Source of the DNA: SZUA-365 sp049663345
GTDB lineage: Bacteria; Bacteroidota; Ignavibacteria; SZUA-365
Direction of reading: 5' to 3'
DNA length: 64,000 nt
Assembly: GCA_049663345.1 (NCBI GenBank)
Contig: JBATDG010000033.1
Span: forward strand, 1-64,000
In this document: positions 34,815 to 44,468 of the stretch, piece after piece
How the letters are laid out: each line of letters begins with the position of its first letter
How positions within the stretch are numbered: the first letter of the stretch is position 1
The notes under the pieces: model-generated
Database searches by the model: none
What the model saw: the letters and a program-made list of their open reading frames with translations, nothing else
Told to the model about the DNA's origin: nothing
Made by a program: the position numbers and the translations under genes

Positions 34815-35095
34815 TGGATAGCGAACAGATAAGCGCCCTCAAGCAGGGTTTGCGTGATGAAGGTTACAACATCTACGTCTATAGCTACCCGGGTGGGATG
34901 TGCTTTCCTCCCCACATGCACGACCACGATACCATCCATGTCGTACTCAGTGGATCGATGAAAATTACGATCAGCGAAATGGATTATATTCTCTCCCAGG
35001 GTGAGCGATTTGTCGTTCCCTCGCACAAACTCCACACGGCAGAAGTGCTTGGAGAGAGCCCGGTCGTGATTCTTGACGCAACGCCGGCCCGGTAA
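34814..35095 (+). CDS. Small cupin-domain protein
   Basis: A 93-residue single-cupin protein. FPPHMHDHDTIHVVLSG carries the metal-binding histidines of cupin motif 1 and FVVPSHKLHTAEV motif 2. The metal site is therefore probably complete. The substrate is unknown. It overlaps panB by one base. Confidence 0.85.
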   Translation: MDSEQISALKQGLRDEGYNIYVYSYPGGMCFPPHMHDHDTIHVVLSGSMKITISEMDYILSQGERFVVPSHKLHTAEVLGESPVVILDATPAR

Positions 35096-35115
35096 TAGAA
35101 AGGCAGGCGGAGAAC

Positions 35116-35448
35116 GTGCATCCTTCCGGTTTCAAGCTTATAGACAAACGCGACTTGCGCATCACGTGGGACGATGGACACATCACGCATTACCCCATCC
35201 AGCGCTTTCGCGATGATTGTCCCTGTGCCGGCTGCCAGGGTGAATCCGATATTTTCGGCGCCATAAAAATGCCCATTCAGCTCCCGATCGCCGTTCCCGG
35301 AAAATACGAGCTGAAATCACTCACACCCGTCGGCAACTACGCCATCGCGGCGGTTTGGGGCGACGGCCACGACAGCGGCATTTATTCCTGGGATTATCTT
35401 CAGCAAATGGAAGCGCGGCTGGACACGCCTTCGGAAAATCCTGCCTGA
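35116..35448 (+). CDS. DUF971-domain protein
   Basis: A 110-residue protein starting with GTG, supported by GCGGAGA five bases upstream. LRITWDDGHITHYPIQRFRDDCPCAGC and the ending VGNYAIAAVWGDGHDSGIYSWDYL are the DUF971 signature. The same domain forms the N-terminus of gamma-butyrobetaine hydroxylases and occurs alone near iron-sulfur and metabolic genes. The CPCAGC cluster may bind zinc. Function unproven. Confidence 0.9.
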   Translation: MHPSGFKLIDKRDLRITWDDGHITHYPIQRFRDDCPCAGCQGESDIFGAIKMPIQLPIAVPGKYELKSLTPVGNYAIAAVWGDGHDSGIYSWDYLQQMEARLDTPSENPA

Positions 35449-35483
35449 GCCTTCCCCTCTCCACCGCACCCGGTCTGACGCGC

Positions 35484-36158
35484 ATGAACCGCATCGTACT
35501 CACCTCCACCGATCCCTCGCAGCATCAGAATTACGTCCGTTGGCTTCGGCACCTGGATCCGGATACCGACATCCTTTTCCTTGAACCCGGCATGCCGATT
35601 GAGGACGCCCTCGCCGGGGCAGACGGATTGCTGCTGCCCGGCGGTGGAGATCCGGACCCGGTGCTGTATGGAAAGCCGGAACTGCGTTCCCTCTGTAAAA
35701 TAGACGAAGCTCGCGACACGCTTGAATTCGCAGTCATTCGCACCGCTGTGGAAATGAGGCTGCCGATTCTCGGCATCTGCCGTGGACTGCAGATCATGAA
35801 CGTAGCTCTTGGGGGAACGCTGATTGCGGACCTGCCCACCGCCGGCTACGACGGACATCACTACATCGACGCCGACCGCCAGCATGATGTAGAAATTGTG
35901 CCTGGTTCCCTGCTGCACAGCATCACCGGCGAAGGAGCCGGCTGGGTCAACAGCGCGCATCACCAGGGCGTCGACCTCGTCGCACCACGGCTTGCGGTCT
36001 CCGCTCATTCGCACGATGGCTCCGCAGAAGCGCTCGAATGGGCGCAGTCCGCAGGTAAACCGTTCCTCCTCCTCCTGCACTGGCATCCTGAACGCCTTCC
36101 CGAGGCGCACCCTCTCGCCGACTCAATCGGCCGCGCATTCCTATCATCCCACATCTGA
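35484..36158 (+). CDS. Class I glutamine amidotransferase (peptidase C26 type)
   Basis: A 224-residue gamma-glutamyl hydrolase like PuuD. The nucleophile elbow GICRGLQIMN holds the catalytic cysteine, LLPGGGDPDPVLY forms the oxyanion region and LHWHPE gives the catalytic His-x-Glu. Probable substrates are gamma-glutamyl amines or peptides. It is the last gene of the run; a 17-bp tandem array begins six bases after its stop. Confidence 0.88.
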   Translation: MNRIVLTSTDPSQHQNYVRWLRHLDPDTDILFLEPGMPIEDALAGADGLLLPGGGDPDPVLYGKPELRSLCKIDEARDTLEFAVIRTAVEMRLPILGICRGLQIMNVALGGTLIADLPTAGYDGHHYIDADRQHDVEIVPGSLLHSITGEGAGWVNSAHHQGVDLVAPRLAVSAHSHDGSAEALEWAQSAGKPFLLLLHWHPERLPEAHPLADSIGRAFLSSHI

Positions 36159-36163
36159 TCCTG

Positions 36164-36277
36164 CCCTTCCGCGCTTCCTGCCCTTCCGCGCTTCCTGCCC
36201 TTCCGCGCTTCCCGCCCTTCCGCGCTTCCCGCCCTTCCGCGCTTCCCGCCCTTCCCGCCCTTCCCGCCCTTCCGAAG
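36164..36277. repeat. 17-bp tandem array (CTGCCCTTCCGCGCTTC)
   Basis: About six full units with C/T variants, ending in shorter CCCGCCCTT repeats. It lies between the amidotransferase and the adhesin gene. Confidence 0.95.
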
Positions 36278-36335
36278 CCTGACTTCCTAAAAAAGATACT
36301 TTTTCCCCACATGTGCATTTCTCGTACTAAATCAC

Positions 36336-36357
36336 GATATTATCTATCATTAATATC
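36336..36357 (+). promoter_or_regulatory. Inverted repeat upstream of the adhesin gene
   Basis: GATATTA-tctatcat-TAATATC has 7-bp arms in an AT-rich stretch about 80 bp before the start codon, a plausible operator or promoter element. Confidence 0.35.
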
Positions 36358-36438
36358 ACATAGAACCCCCCATCGGTGCCGATGTACGCGTGCGCAACGG
36401 AGGCACCTTCAGCTAAATTCAACGAAGGAAAAGCTCTG

Positions 36439-39400
36439 ATGTATAGAAAGCAATTCTCCCCTCCGGAACCGCCCGTTTTACGGCGTTTGTGGCTTCTCAT
36501 CCTTTGTCTCGTCCTGTTGCCGGTTCTGGCGCAGGGACAAACCACTGTCGCCGAATGGGATTTCAACACTCAGCAGGCCACAACAACAACGTCGATTCCG
36601 GCGAATAACGGCAAGACTATCGGCAACGGCGGCGGGGTAGGAACAATTCTTTATACCTCCGTAGGCGGTCCCAACGGGAGCTATGCCTATGCTCTCGGTT
36701 GGGCCAATGGAGCCAACAGCAAGTATTGGGTGGTCAACATTTCGACCGCCGGCTACGGAACACTGACGCTCTCATCGGAACAGTGGAGCGAATTTTCCTT
36801 TTTCCAGTATCAGGGGCCCCGGGATTTCAAGATCCAGTATAGCCTGGACAACATTACATGGACGGATGTTGCAGGCGGCTCGATTTCCTGCACCGTGGAC
36901 AACCAGTACATGAAAAAAGGTACCCTTACCAATCTGGCGCTGCCTGCCGCCTGTGCGAATCAGGCCTCGGTCTACCTCCGCTGGATCATGAGCAGCAACA
37001 CGGGAGGAAATGGCAGCGATCCGGTGAGCGGCGGACAGAACTGGATCGATAATATTTCGATCAAAGGCCAGTCGCTCGGTGGAGGCGGCAACACACCGCC
37101 CACGATTTCTGCGATTTCCAATCAGTCTACCAACGAAGACGTGCCGTTCGGTCCCCTCGGATTCACCGTTGGCGATGCAGAAACTGCTGCTGGCTCGCTG
37201 GTTGTTACCGCAACTTCTTCCAACACCGCGTTGGTGCCAAATGGAAACATCTCCCTGGGCGGAAGCGGCGCCAGCCGCAACATCAGCATCACGCCGGCTT
37301 CAAACGCATCCGGCACAACGACGATTACCGTCAGTGTGTTTGATGGAACAGTTTCCACAACTGAAACCTTTGACCTATTCGTTCAGGCAATAAACGATCC
37401 CCCCGTTTTGGCGAACCTTGAGGCGTCCGCACTCTCATTCACCGAAGACGGGGCACCGATCAATGTCACATCGACGATCACGGTTTCCGACGTCGATGAC
37501 ACGAATATGGAAAGTGCGACCGTGAGCATCAGCAACGGCTTCGTTTCGAGTGAGGATGTCCTCTCCTTCACCAACACCGCCAACATCTCGGGCAGCTTCG
37601 CCGGAGGCGTGCTCACGCTGACAGGAAGCGACAGCAAGGCCAACTATCAGGCAGCCCTGCGCAACGTCAAGTATCAGAACACCAACACCGGGGCGCCGAG
37701 CACCGCTTCACGCACGCTCAGCTTCGCGGTCAACGACGGCAGCGCTTCGAGCAGCACATTTACGCGTGCACTCAGCATCACAGCTGTGAACGACGCGCCT
37801 GTGCTTGCGGGAATCGAAATGACCACGCTCAACTTCACTGAAGACTCGGCGCCGATCAATGTCACATCGACGATCACGGTTTCCGACGTCGATGATGCGA
37901 ATATGGAAAGTGCGACCGTGAGCATCAGCAGCGGCTTCGTTTCGAGCGAGGATGTCCTCTCCTTCACAAACACCGCCAACATCACCGGCAGCTTCGCCGG
38001 CGGCGTGCTCACACTGAGCGGAAGCGACAGCAAGGCGAATTATCAGACAGCCCTGCGCAGCGTGAAGTATCAGAATACGAATACTGCCACGCCGAGCACG
38101 GCTTCGCGCACGCTCAGCTTTGCGGTCAACGACGGCAGCGCTTCGAGCAGCACCTTGACGCGTGCACTCAGCATCACAGCAGTGAACGACGCACCAGTGC
38201 TCGCTGGCATTGAAATGACCATTCTCAATTTCATTGAAGACAGTGCGCCCATCATTGTGACTTCGACGATCGTTGTGACGGATGTCGACGATACGAACAT
38301 CGAAGGCGCAGAGGTCAGCATCAACGGCTTTGTGCCCGGTGAGGATGTCCTCTCATTCACCAACACTGCCAATATCACCGGGAATTTTGCTGGCGGCGTG
38401 CTTACCCTGATGGGAAGCGACAGCAAGGCCAACTACCAGGCCGCGCTTCGCAGCGTGCGCTATCAGAATACCAACACGATTCTGCCGAACACCGGACCTC
38501 GCACAGTCAGCTTCACTGTAAACGATGGAGACGATCCGAGCGTGCTTGCAACACGGAAGCTCACAGTTACCGAGGTCAATGATCCTCCCAATGCCGTTGC
38601 CGGACTGGACCAGACGGCAAGCTGCGTGCTCCCCACCGGCACAATGGTCAACGTGGACGGCAGCGCATCGTTCGATATTGAGAATGACAAACTGAGCTAC
38701 GCATGGTCGGAAAATGGTACGACGTTCGCCACCACGGCGGTCGCCAGCACAAATTTGACTCCGGGTGTGCATACACTCACGCTGACAGTGAACGACGGCC
38801 GCGGCGGCACCGACGCCGACGACCTCATCGTCACGCTGATTCCTGATGTCACGCCGCCGGTACTGACTCTCCCGGCGAACATGACGTTTAACGCCAATCC
38901 CGGCGTTTGCACCTTCACCGATCCGGGCCTCGCCATCGGCAAGGCGACCGCAACGGACAATTGTCCGTATCCGGTGATAGTCACGAGCAATGCTCCGGGC
39001 GTCTATCCCAAGGGCCAGACGATCGTGAGATGGACCGCAATGGATGCCTCCGGAAACAGCACGAGCGGCAATCAGACGATTACAGTTCTTGACGCCGAAG
39101 CGCCGATGATTACCGTTTGCCCGGCCAGTGTTTCGGTTGAGGGCAGCATGCAGAACACGGCACAGGTTCCGAATCTTATCGGACAGCTGATGGCGACGGA
39201 CAATTGCACAAGCGCTGCCAATCTGAGGATTTCGCAAAATCCTGTCGGCGGAACAACTGTCGGAGCCGGCGCTCACATTGTCACGTTCACCGTCATCGAT
39301 GAAAGCAATAATCTGAGCACTTGCACCACCAACTTCACCGTTGTGCGGCGAGTGGAAATTGACCCCCTCGCTTCAATGGTTGTTGTTGCGTCTGCCTGCA

Positions 39401-40389
39401 AGCAGCCGGTGTCCGTCACCCGCACGATACCCATCAACAACAGCGGCGGCAATTTCGCCGGTGGACGACTTCAATGGACCGCGAGCACCAGCGCGAGTGA
39501 AATTGCGTTGATCACAAATTCTGGCTACGAAGGCGACGATCTGGTATTCACCGTCAGCATCGGAAGCAATCAAACCAACACCATCAATCGCACCATCACC
39601 CTTAACGGCTGGAACAGTGCAACCAGTTTGACAGCAAGCAACTCGCCGTACACAATTACTGTGAGTCTTCAGATCGAACCTCTAGGTCTCGTAACCGTGA
39701 CGCAATCGGTAGGAGCAAGCTGGACCCCGTTCTTAAACAGCAACGGTCAGAAGATCGCTGAAGTTAAGAGCAACTCCGGCACGATCAGCAGCTTCACTGT
39801 GAATGCCTTTGCATGCACCTATCCTCCCGGCCTGTCGCGTATCCGCTACGTGAAACGCTATTTCACCATGTCCAGCAACGCGAGCAATCCTAATGTCGAT
39901 GTTCGGCTCTTCTACACGAACACCGAAGCGCTGGGACTGATCACACAGCCATCGGCGCTCACGATCTGGCAGAAGCCATTGTATTCCTGGACGAACCTTG
40001 GCGGGACATCGAACCCGTATCAAAATTACGTAGAGGCCAACGCGCTTACCAACCTCACGGGACCATTCGCCCTGGCGCATAACTGGTTCCCGAAAGAAGA
40101 CGGCCAGGCCGACGAGATCGTGCCCGCTACCATGACGCTCGATCAAAACTACCCGAACCCATTCAATCCAACGACCACGATCAGCTATGCGCTGACAGGG
40201 AACGGGAATATTGAGCTGACTGTGCATGACGTACTTGGCCGCGAAGTTGCCCGGCTCGCAGAGGGCTACCAGGCGGCGGGAGTCTATCGTGTACAGTTCG
40301 ATGCTTCCGCGCTCTCAGCAGGAGTTTACTCCTACACGCTCCGAAGCGGCGGCACTGTGATCTCACGGCAGATGCAGCTCATTAAATAA
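36439..40389 (+). CDS. Giant secreted repeat adhesin with HYR modules and type IX sorting domain
   Basis: 1316 residues. Signal peptide (ending in AQGQ), a lectin-like beta domain (about 30-235) and a cadherin-like stretch come first. Three 132-residue repeats (LSFTEDGAPIN, LNFTEDSAPIN, LNFIEDSAPII starts) and a PKD-like unit (about 720-820) follow. Then come two HYR-type modules marked by ATDNCPYPV and ATDNCTSAA. The end is a sorting domain (LDQNYPNPFNPTTTISYAL, then VHDVLGREVARLAEG). The start at 36439 follows AAGGAAAAG. This is a cell-surface protein exported by the type IX system, probably for adhesion or gliding. Confidence 0.85.
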   Translation: MYRKQFSPPEPPVLRRLWLLILCLVLLPVLAQGQTTVAEWDFNTQQATTTTSIPANNGKTIGNGGGVGTILYTSVGGPNGSYAYALGWANGANSKYWVVNISTAGYGTLTLSSEQWSEFSFFQYQGPRDFKIQYSLDNITWTDVAGGSISCTVDNQYMKKGTLTNLALPAACANQASVYLRWIMSSNTGGNGSDPVSGGQNWIDNISIKGQSLGGGGNTPPTISAISNQSTNEDVPFGPLGFTVGDAETAAGSLVVTATSSNTALVPNGNISLGGSGASRNISITPASNASGTTTITVSVFDGTVSTTETFDLFVQAINDPPVLANLEASALSFTEDGAPINVTSTITVSDVDDTNMESATVSISNGFVSSEDVLSFTNTANISGSFAGGVLTLTGSDSKANYQAALRNVKYQNTNTGAPSTASRTLSFAVNDGSASSSTFTRALSITAVNDAPVLAGIEMTTLNFTEDSAPINVTSTITVSDVDDANMESATVSISSGFVSSEDVLSFTNTANITGSFAGGVLTLSGSDSKANYQTALRSVKYQNTNTATPSTASRTLSFAVNDGSASSSTLTRALSITAVNDAPVLAGIEMTILNFIEDSAPIIVTSTIVVTDVDDTNIEGAEVSINGFVPGEDVLSFTNTANITGNFAGGVLTLMGSDSKANYQAALRSVRYQNTNTILPNTGPRTVSFTVNDGDDPSVLATRKLTVTEVNDPPNAVAGLDQTASCVLPTGTMVNVDGSASFDIENDKLSYAWSENGTTFATTAVASTNLTPGVHTLTLTVNDGRGGTDADDLIVTLIPDVTPPVLTLPANMTFNANPGVCTFTDPGLAIGKATATDNCPYPVIVTSNAPGVYPKGQTIVRWTAMDASGNSTSGNQTITVLDAEAPMITVCPASVSVEGSMQNTAQVPNLIGQLMATDNCTSAANLRISQNPVGGTTVGAGAHIVTFTVIDESNNLSTCTTNFTVVRRVEIDPLASMVVVASACKQPVSVTRTIPINNSGGNFAGGRLQWTASTSASEIALITNSGYEGDDLVFTVSIGSNQTNTINRTITLNGWNSATSLTASNSPYTITVSLQIEPLGLVTVTQSVGASWTPFLNSNGQKIAEVKSNSGTISSFTVNAFACTYPPGLSRIRYVKRYFTMSSNASNPNVDVRLFYTNTEALGLITQPSALTIWQKPLYSWTNLGGTSNPYQNYVEANALTNLTGPFALAHNWFPKEDGQADEIVPATMTLDQNYPNPFNPTTTISYALTGNGNIELTVHDVLGREVARLAEGYQAAGVYRVQFDASALSAGVYSYTLRSGGTVISRQMQLIK
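37432..38590 (+). repeat. Three 396-bp repeats inside the adhesin gene
   Basis: Units begin at 37432, 37828 and 38224. The first two are very similar over their whole length, including silent positions; the third has diverged more. This points to recent duplication or gene conversion. Confidence 0.9.
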
Positions 40390-40410
40390 GCGTCTGAAGT
40401 ATCCATCATC

Positions 40411-40447
40411 AAGGCCGCCCCGCCATAAACCGGGCGGCCTTTTTTTA
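40411..40447 (+). terminator. Intrinsic terminator of the adhesin gene
   Basis: GGCCGCCC-(11 nt)-GGGCGGCC followed by seven T, 21 bases after the stop codon. Confidence 0.92.
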
Positions 40448-40758
40448 TTCTGATAATCGCCTTCATCACGGGTGCATTTCATCTATGGGATCTCATCTTG
40501 TGAAACGCGACGTCGCCATTCAAAACATGCCGTCGTGCGTACCAGCGCCATTTCTCATGCATTCTCATACCTCGCGTTTCTTCCTGGCGATTTCGCGTTT
40601 TCGCGGTTTATTCTTCTTCAGATGCTGTCATTCCGTGAGTGCGCAGTTTTTCGTATCTTAGTAAGATTCTGTGAATTCCGGTGATTTTGACATCGGCAGC
40701 ACAACATACATTCGAAGAATTCTTTCATTATCTCTCAAATTTCAATCCGGAGTATTTC
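40448..40758 (+). other. Upstream region of PPDK gene
   Basis: About 310 bp with no convincing gene. A perfect -35 hexamer TTGACA lies at 40687-40692, but no good -10 follows at 16-18 bp. A small perfect palindrome TCTTA-G-TAAGA lies near 40657. The promoter is probably here but cannot be fixed. Confidence 0.4.
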
Positions 40759-43554
40759 ATGGCCAAGACAAAAGCCAAAGCGACAACCGGTGGCAAGAAC
40801 ACCACTCGCGGCAAGAAGTACGTGTACTTCTTTGGCGGCAAGAAAGCCGACGGCAAATCCGAGATGAAAAATCTTCTCGGCGGCAAGGGAGCAAACCTTG
40901 CGGAAATGGTGAATATCGGACTGCCGGTCCCCGCCGGCTACACCATCACCACAGAAGTCTGCACGTACTATTACGACAACAAGCAGACCTATCCTGCAGA
41001 ACTGAAAAAGCAGGTCGCGGAGGCGCTCAAGAAAATGGAGCGCGAGATGAAGGCGAAATTCGGTGATCCGAAAAATCCGCTTCTCCTCTCCGTCCGCTCC
41101 GGCGCACGTGCGTCGATGCCTGGAATGATGGACACCATCCTCAACCTCGGTCTCAATGACACTACCGTTGTGGGACTCATCGCACATTCCGGCAACGAGC
41201 GCTTCGCCTACGATTCCTACCGCCGCTTCGTGCAGATGTACGGCGACGTCGTGCTTGATCTCAAGCCGAAGACCAAGACGGATATCGACCCGTTCGAGGA
41301 AATTCTTGAAGCCAAGAAACACGCCCGCGGCGTAGAGCTCGACATTGATCTCACCGCCGAGGACCTGAAGGAACTCGTCGCCGAATTCAAAGCCGCCATC
41401 AAGCGTGAAACCGGCCGCTCCTTCCCGGATGATCCGGAAGAACAGCTGTGGGGAGCCGTTGGTGCAGTGTTCAGTTCATGGATGAACGAGCGCGCCATCG
41501 TCTATCGCAAGCTCAACGGCATTCCCGCCGAATGGGGCACCGCCGTCAACGTACAGTCGATGGTCTTCGGCAATGCCGGCGACGACTCCGGCACAGGCGT
41601 GGCTTTCACGCGCGATGCCGCTTCGGGCGAAAATATGTTCTACGGCGAATTCCTGATGAATGCGCAGGGCGAAGACGTCGTCGCCGGGACGCGTACTCCG
41701 CTGCCCATCATCCAGCTCAAGGACAAGGATCCTAAATCGCACAAGCAACTCCTCGACATTCGCAAGAAGCTCGAGAAGCACTACCGCGATATGATGGACA
41801 TCGAGTTCACGATTCAGAACGGGCATCTGTACATGCTGCAGTGCCGCGTCGGCAAGCGCACCGCATTCGCTGCAATCAAGAACGCGGTGGATATGGTGAA
41901 GGAAAAATTGATCTCGCAGGAAGAAGCGATCATGCGCATTCAGCCGGACCAGCTCAATCAGCTCCTGCGCCCGATCTTCGATCTGAAGGAAAAGAACAAG
42001 GCGATCAAGGAAGGTCAACTCCTGACGAAGGGACTCAACGCCGGTCCGGGCGCCGCTTCCGGCGTCGTGGCCTTCAACGCCGAAGACGCCGTGCGCTTCG
42101 CGAAAGACGGTAAGCCGGTCATTCTCGTGCGCATTGAAACCTCGCCTGAGGATATCAAGGGCATGGATGCATCCGAAGGCATTCTCACCGCACGCGGCGG
42201 TATGACTTCGCATGCAGCGCTCGTCGCCCGCCAGATGGGCAAGGTTTGCGTGGCCGGCTGCGACGCCCTGAAGATCGACTACAAGACTGCAGAAATGCGC
42301 ATCACCGGACGTAGCGAAGTGATTCGCGAAGGCGATTACATTTCCATCGACGGATCGACTGGCGAAGTGATGCTGGGCAACATTCCAACGCGTCCCAGCG
42401 AAGTGCTGCAGGTGCTCGTCGACAAGACGCTTGATCCGAAGGACGCTCCGGTGTTCCAGATGTATGAGAAGATCATGAAGTGGGCAGACGGCGTGCGCCA
42501 GATCAACGTGCGCACCAACGCCGATCAGCCTGACCAGGCGCAGAACGCCGTGGCATTCGGCGCCGAAGGCATCGGCCTCTGCCGTACCGAGCACATGTTC
42601 TTCGGCGACGGGAAGATCGGTCCCATGCGCGAAATGATTCTCGCTGAGGATGTCGAAGGCCGCCGCAAGGCGCTGGCCAAGCTGCTTCCGCTGCAGCGCA
42701 AGGATTTCGAAGGCATCTTCGAAGCCATGGGCAAGCGTCCCGTCACGGTTCGCACGATCGATCCGCCGCTGCATGAATTCCTTCCGCACGATGACAAGGG
42801 ACAGGCAGAAATCGCCGCAGAACTCGGCATCTCTCCCGCCACTGTCAAGGCACGCGTCGAAGCTCTGCACGAATTCAATCCCATGCTCGGTTTCCGCGGC
42901 TGCCGTCTCGGCATCATGTACCCGGAGATCACCGAAATGCAGGCACGCGCGGTATTCGAAGCCGCCGTCAATGTGCGCAAGAAAGGCGTGAAGGCTTTTC
43001 CCGAGATCATGATTCCGCTCGTCGGACATGTGAAGGAATTGAAGCTTCAGGAAGAGATCGTCCGCCGCGTGGCTGCTGAAGTCATGAAGGAATCGAAGAC
43101 GAAGTTCGACTACCTCGTCGGTACCATGATTGAAATCCCCCGCGGCGCCATCACTGCCGATGAAATTGCGGAAGTCGCCGAGTTCTTCTCCTTCGGCACA
43201 AACGATCTGACACAGACCACATTGGGCGTGAGCCGCGATGATGCAGGCCGTTTCCTTCCGTCCTACGTCGAGCATGACATCTACCCGCGCGATCCTTTCG
43301 AAGCCATCGACCAGAAGGGCGTCGGCTTCCTGATGAAGCATGCCGTGGAGTATGGACGTAAGTCGCGTCCCGACATCAAGCTCGGCATTTGCGGCGAACA
43401 CGGCGGCGAACCTTCTTCCGTCGAATTCTGCCATAACATCGGCCTCAACTATGTGAGCTGCTCGCCATTCCGCGTGCCTATCGCACGTCTGGCCGCTGCC
43501 CGCGCCGCCCTGCAGAACCCCCGCAAGGCCGCCAAGAAATCGAAGAAAAAATAA
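40759..43554 (+). CDS. ppdK: Pyruvate, phosphate dikinase
   Basis: 931 residues. Interconverts pyruvate, ATP and phosphate with phosphoenolpyruvate, AMP and pyrophosphate. The N-terminal nucleotide-binding domain (MKNLLGGKGANLAEM, FGDPKNPLLLSVRSGAR), the swivelling domain with the phosphohistidine loop GGMTSHAALVARQMGK, and the C-terminal PEP domain (LCRTEHMFF, FSFGTNDLTQTTLG, GICGEHGG with the catalytic cysteine) are all complete. The ATG at 40759 follows CCGGAG; an upstream ATG at 40681 lacks support. The lysine-rich first 20 residues are unusual. A monocistronic gene with its own terminator. Confidence 0.96.
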   Translation: MAKTKAKATTGGKNTTRGKKYVYFFGGKKADGKSEMKNLLGGKGANLAEMVNIGLPVPAGYTITTEVCTYYYDNKQTYPAELKKQVAEALKKMEREMKAKFGDPKNPLLLSVRSGARASMPGMMDTILNLGLNDTTVVGLIAHSGNERFAYDSYRRFVQMYGDVVLDLKPKTKTDIDPFEEILEAKKHARGVELDIDLTAEDLKELVAEFKAAIKRETGRSFPDDPEEQLWGAVGAVFSSWMNERAIVYRKLNGIPAEWGTAVNVQSMVFGNAGDDSGTGVAFTRDAASGENMFYGEFLMNAQGEDVVAGTRTPLPIIQLKDKDPKSHKQLLDIRKKLEKHYRDMMDIEFTIQNGHLYMLQCRVGKRTAFAAIKNAVDMVKEKLISQEEAIMRIQPDQLNQLLRPIFDLKEKNKAIKEGQLLTKGLNAGPGAASGVVAFNAEDAVRFAKDGKPVILVRIETSPEDIKGMDASEGILTARGGMTSHAALVARQMGKVCVAGCDALKIDYKTAEMRITGRSEVIREGDYISIDGSTGEVMLGNIPTRPSEVLQVLVDKTLDPKDAPVFQMYEKIMKWADGVRQINVRTNADQPDQAQNAVAFGAEGIGLCRTEHMFFGDGKIGPMREMILAEDVEGRRKALAKLLPLQRKDFEGIFEAMGKRPVTVRTIDPPLHEFLPHDDKGQAEIAAELGISPATVKARVEALHEFNPMLGFRGCRLGIMYPEITEMQARAVFEAAVNVRKKGVKAFPEIMIPLVGHVKELKLQEEIVRRVAAEVMKESKTKFDYLVGTMIEIPRGAITADEIAEVAEFFSFGTNDLTQTTLGVSRDDAGRFLPSYVEHDIYPRDPFEAIDQKGVGFLMKHAVEYGRKSRPDIKLGICGEHGGEPSSVEFCHNIGLNYVSCSPFRVPIARLAAARAALQNPRKAAKKSKKK

Positions 43555-43620
43555 GTTCGTAAGATCGCCGACAGGCCGCGCTCACGAAGCGGTCCTGCCG
43601 GCTTCAGACGAAGAATTACA

Positions 43621-43650
43621 AAAGGGCACTCCTCACGGGGTGCCCTTTTT
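43621..43650 (+). terminator. Intrinsic terminator of ppdK
   Basis: AAAGGGCAC-(12 nt)-GTGCCC followed by TTTTT. A-rich on the 5' side, so it can also end the convergent TfoX-like gene. Confidence 0.9.
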
Positions 43651-43688
43651 CATGCGGTCGCGGGAAAAGCCTTTTACCTCTGAGCAGT

Positions 43689-44027
43689 TTATTTACCATT
43701 TTTCGGAGGCAATGATTTGACAAAGCGGTGGCAGCGATCCACCCAATCCACAAGTTCGTCGTCTTCGCTGCAGCCGTCCGGGTCGACGAATACATACCCT
43801 TTCATAGGCCTGCCGGTGAAATCCATTTCCCGTACGTGCGGACGCTCCAACGCTTCCGTGTAATATTCGGGTCCTACGCGCGCCATCAGAACCTCGCCGA
43901 GGATTCCGACGAACATATAATCCCGGGACATGAAGGCCAGTCCGCCGAACATCTTCTTCTCCACGATTCCCTTCTCGGATTGAAGAATTTCCCTCAGACG
44001 CTGTGCGAGCCCTTCATCGTATGCCAT
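43689..44027 (-). CDS. TfoX N-terminal domain protein
   Basis: A 112-residue protein with only the TfoX N-terminal domain (VEKKMFGGLAFM, then YMFVGILGEVLMARVG). In gamma-proteobacteria a two-domain relative controls competence; stand-alone proteins like this one are widespread and uncharacterised. It lies 18 bases past the toxin gene on the same strand and may share its transcript. Confidence 0.85.
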   Translation of the reverse strand: MAYDEGLAQRLREILQSEKGIVEKKMFGGLAFMSRDYMFVGILGEVLMARVGPEYYTEALERPHVREMDFTGRPMKGYVFVDPDGCSEDDELVDWVDRCHRFVKSLPPKNGK

Positions 44028-44045
44028 GGTCTGTTCCTTTCAAAT

Positions 44046-44468
44046 TTACTTAGATCGTAATGTTAGAACAGCGAGTAGTTCGTCTGGTGAATACACCGGG
44101 ATTCGCGATTTTACGAAGTCCCTCACGTTTCGTGTGACGATTCCCTGTGCTTCGCTGACGATGGCAGACTCATGGAGTACAGCATCTTCGTAATCCTTCA
44201 TGGGCAGATCCAGCGCACGCGTCAGCACATCGCCATCCACTGCAGCGACAGTGAATATCTTCATCATTGTGCGTATGCTTTTTCGGGCTGCGGCAGCACC
44301 GAGGGCTTTCGTGGTGAGATAGTGTATTGTCGTGATAGTCGTTGCGCACAGCAATCCTTCTATCTTTCCCCGGTCAGCCATATCGAGCAGACGTAGTGCG
44401 CTTTGTGCGAAGGGCTCCCTGGCAAGAAGAACATCAAGCAGCACATTCGTATCGAAGAGAATTCTCAT
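44046..44468 (-). CDS. vapC: PIN-domain toxin (VapC-like)
   Basis: A 140-residue ribonuclease-type toxin. The acidic PIN residues are at Asp6 (LFDTNVLLD) and in MKDYEDAVLHESA, with TRNVRDF near the end. PIN toxins cleave RNA, often tRNA, when the antitoxin is lost. The start overlaps the antitoxin stop (ATGA), the usual coupling for such pairs. Confidence 0.88.
   Translation of the reverse strand: MRILFDTNVLLDVLLAREPFAQSALRLLDMADRGKIEGLLCATTITTIHYLTTKALGAAAARKSIRTMMKIFTVAAVDGDVLTRALDLPMKDYEDAVLHESAIVSEAQGIVTRNVRDFVKSRIPVYSPDELLAVLTLRSK

Noticed and set aside
41476..43434. 652-codon open frame opposite ppdK
   Set aside because: It is an antisense shadow of a clearly conserved gene with no start signal of its own; GC-rich codon use keeps the frame open.
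43570..43600. Hairpin just after ppdK as terminator
   Set aside because: The stem is broken and has no T-tract; the hairpin at 43621 is far better.
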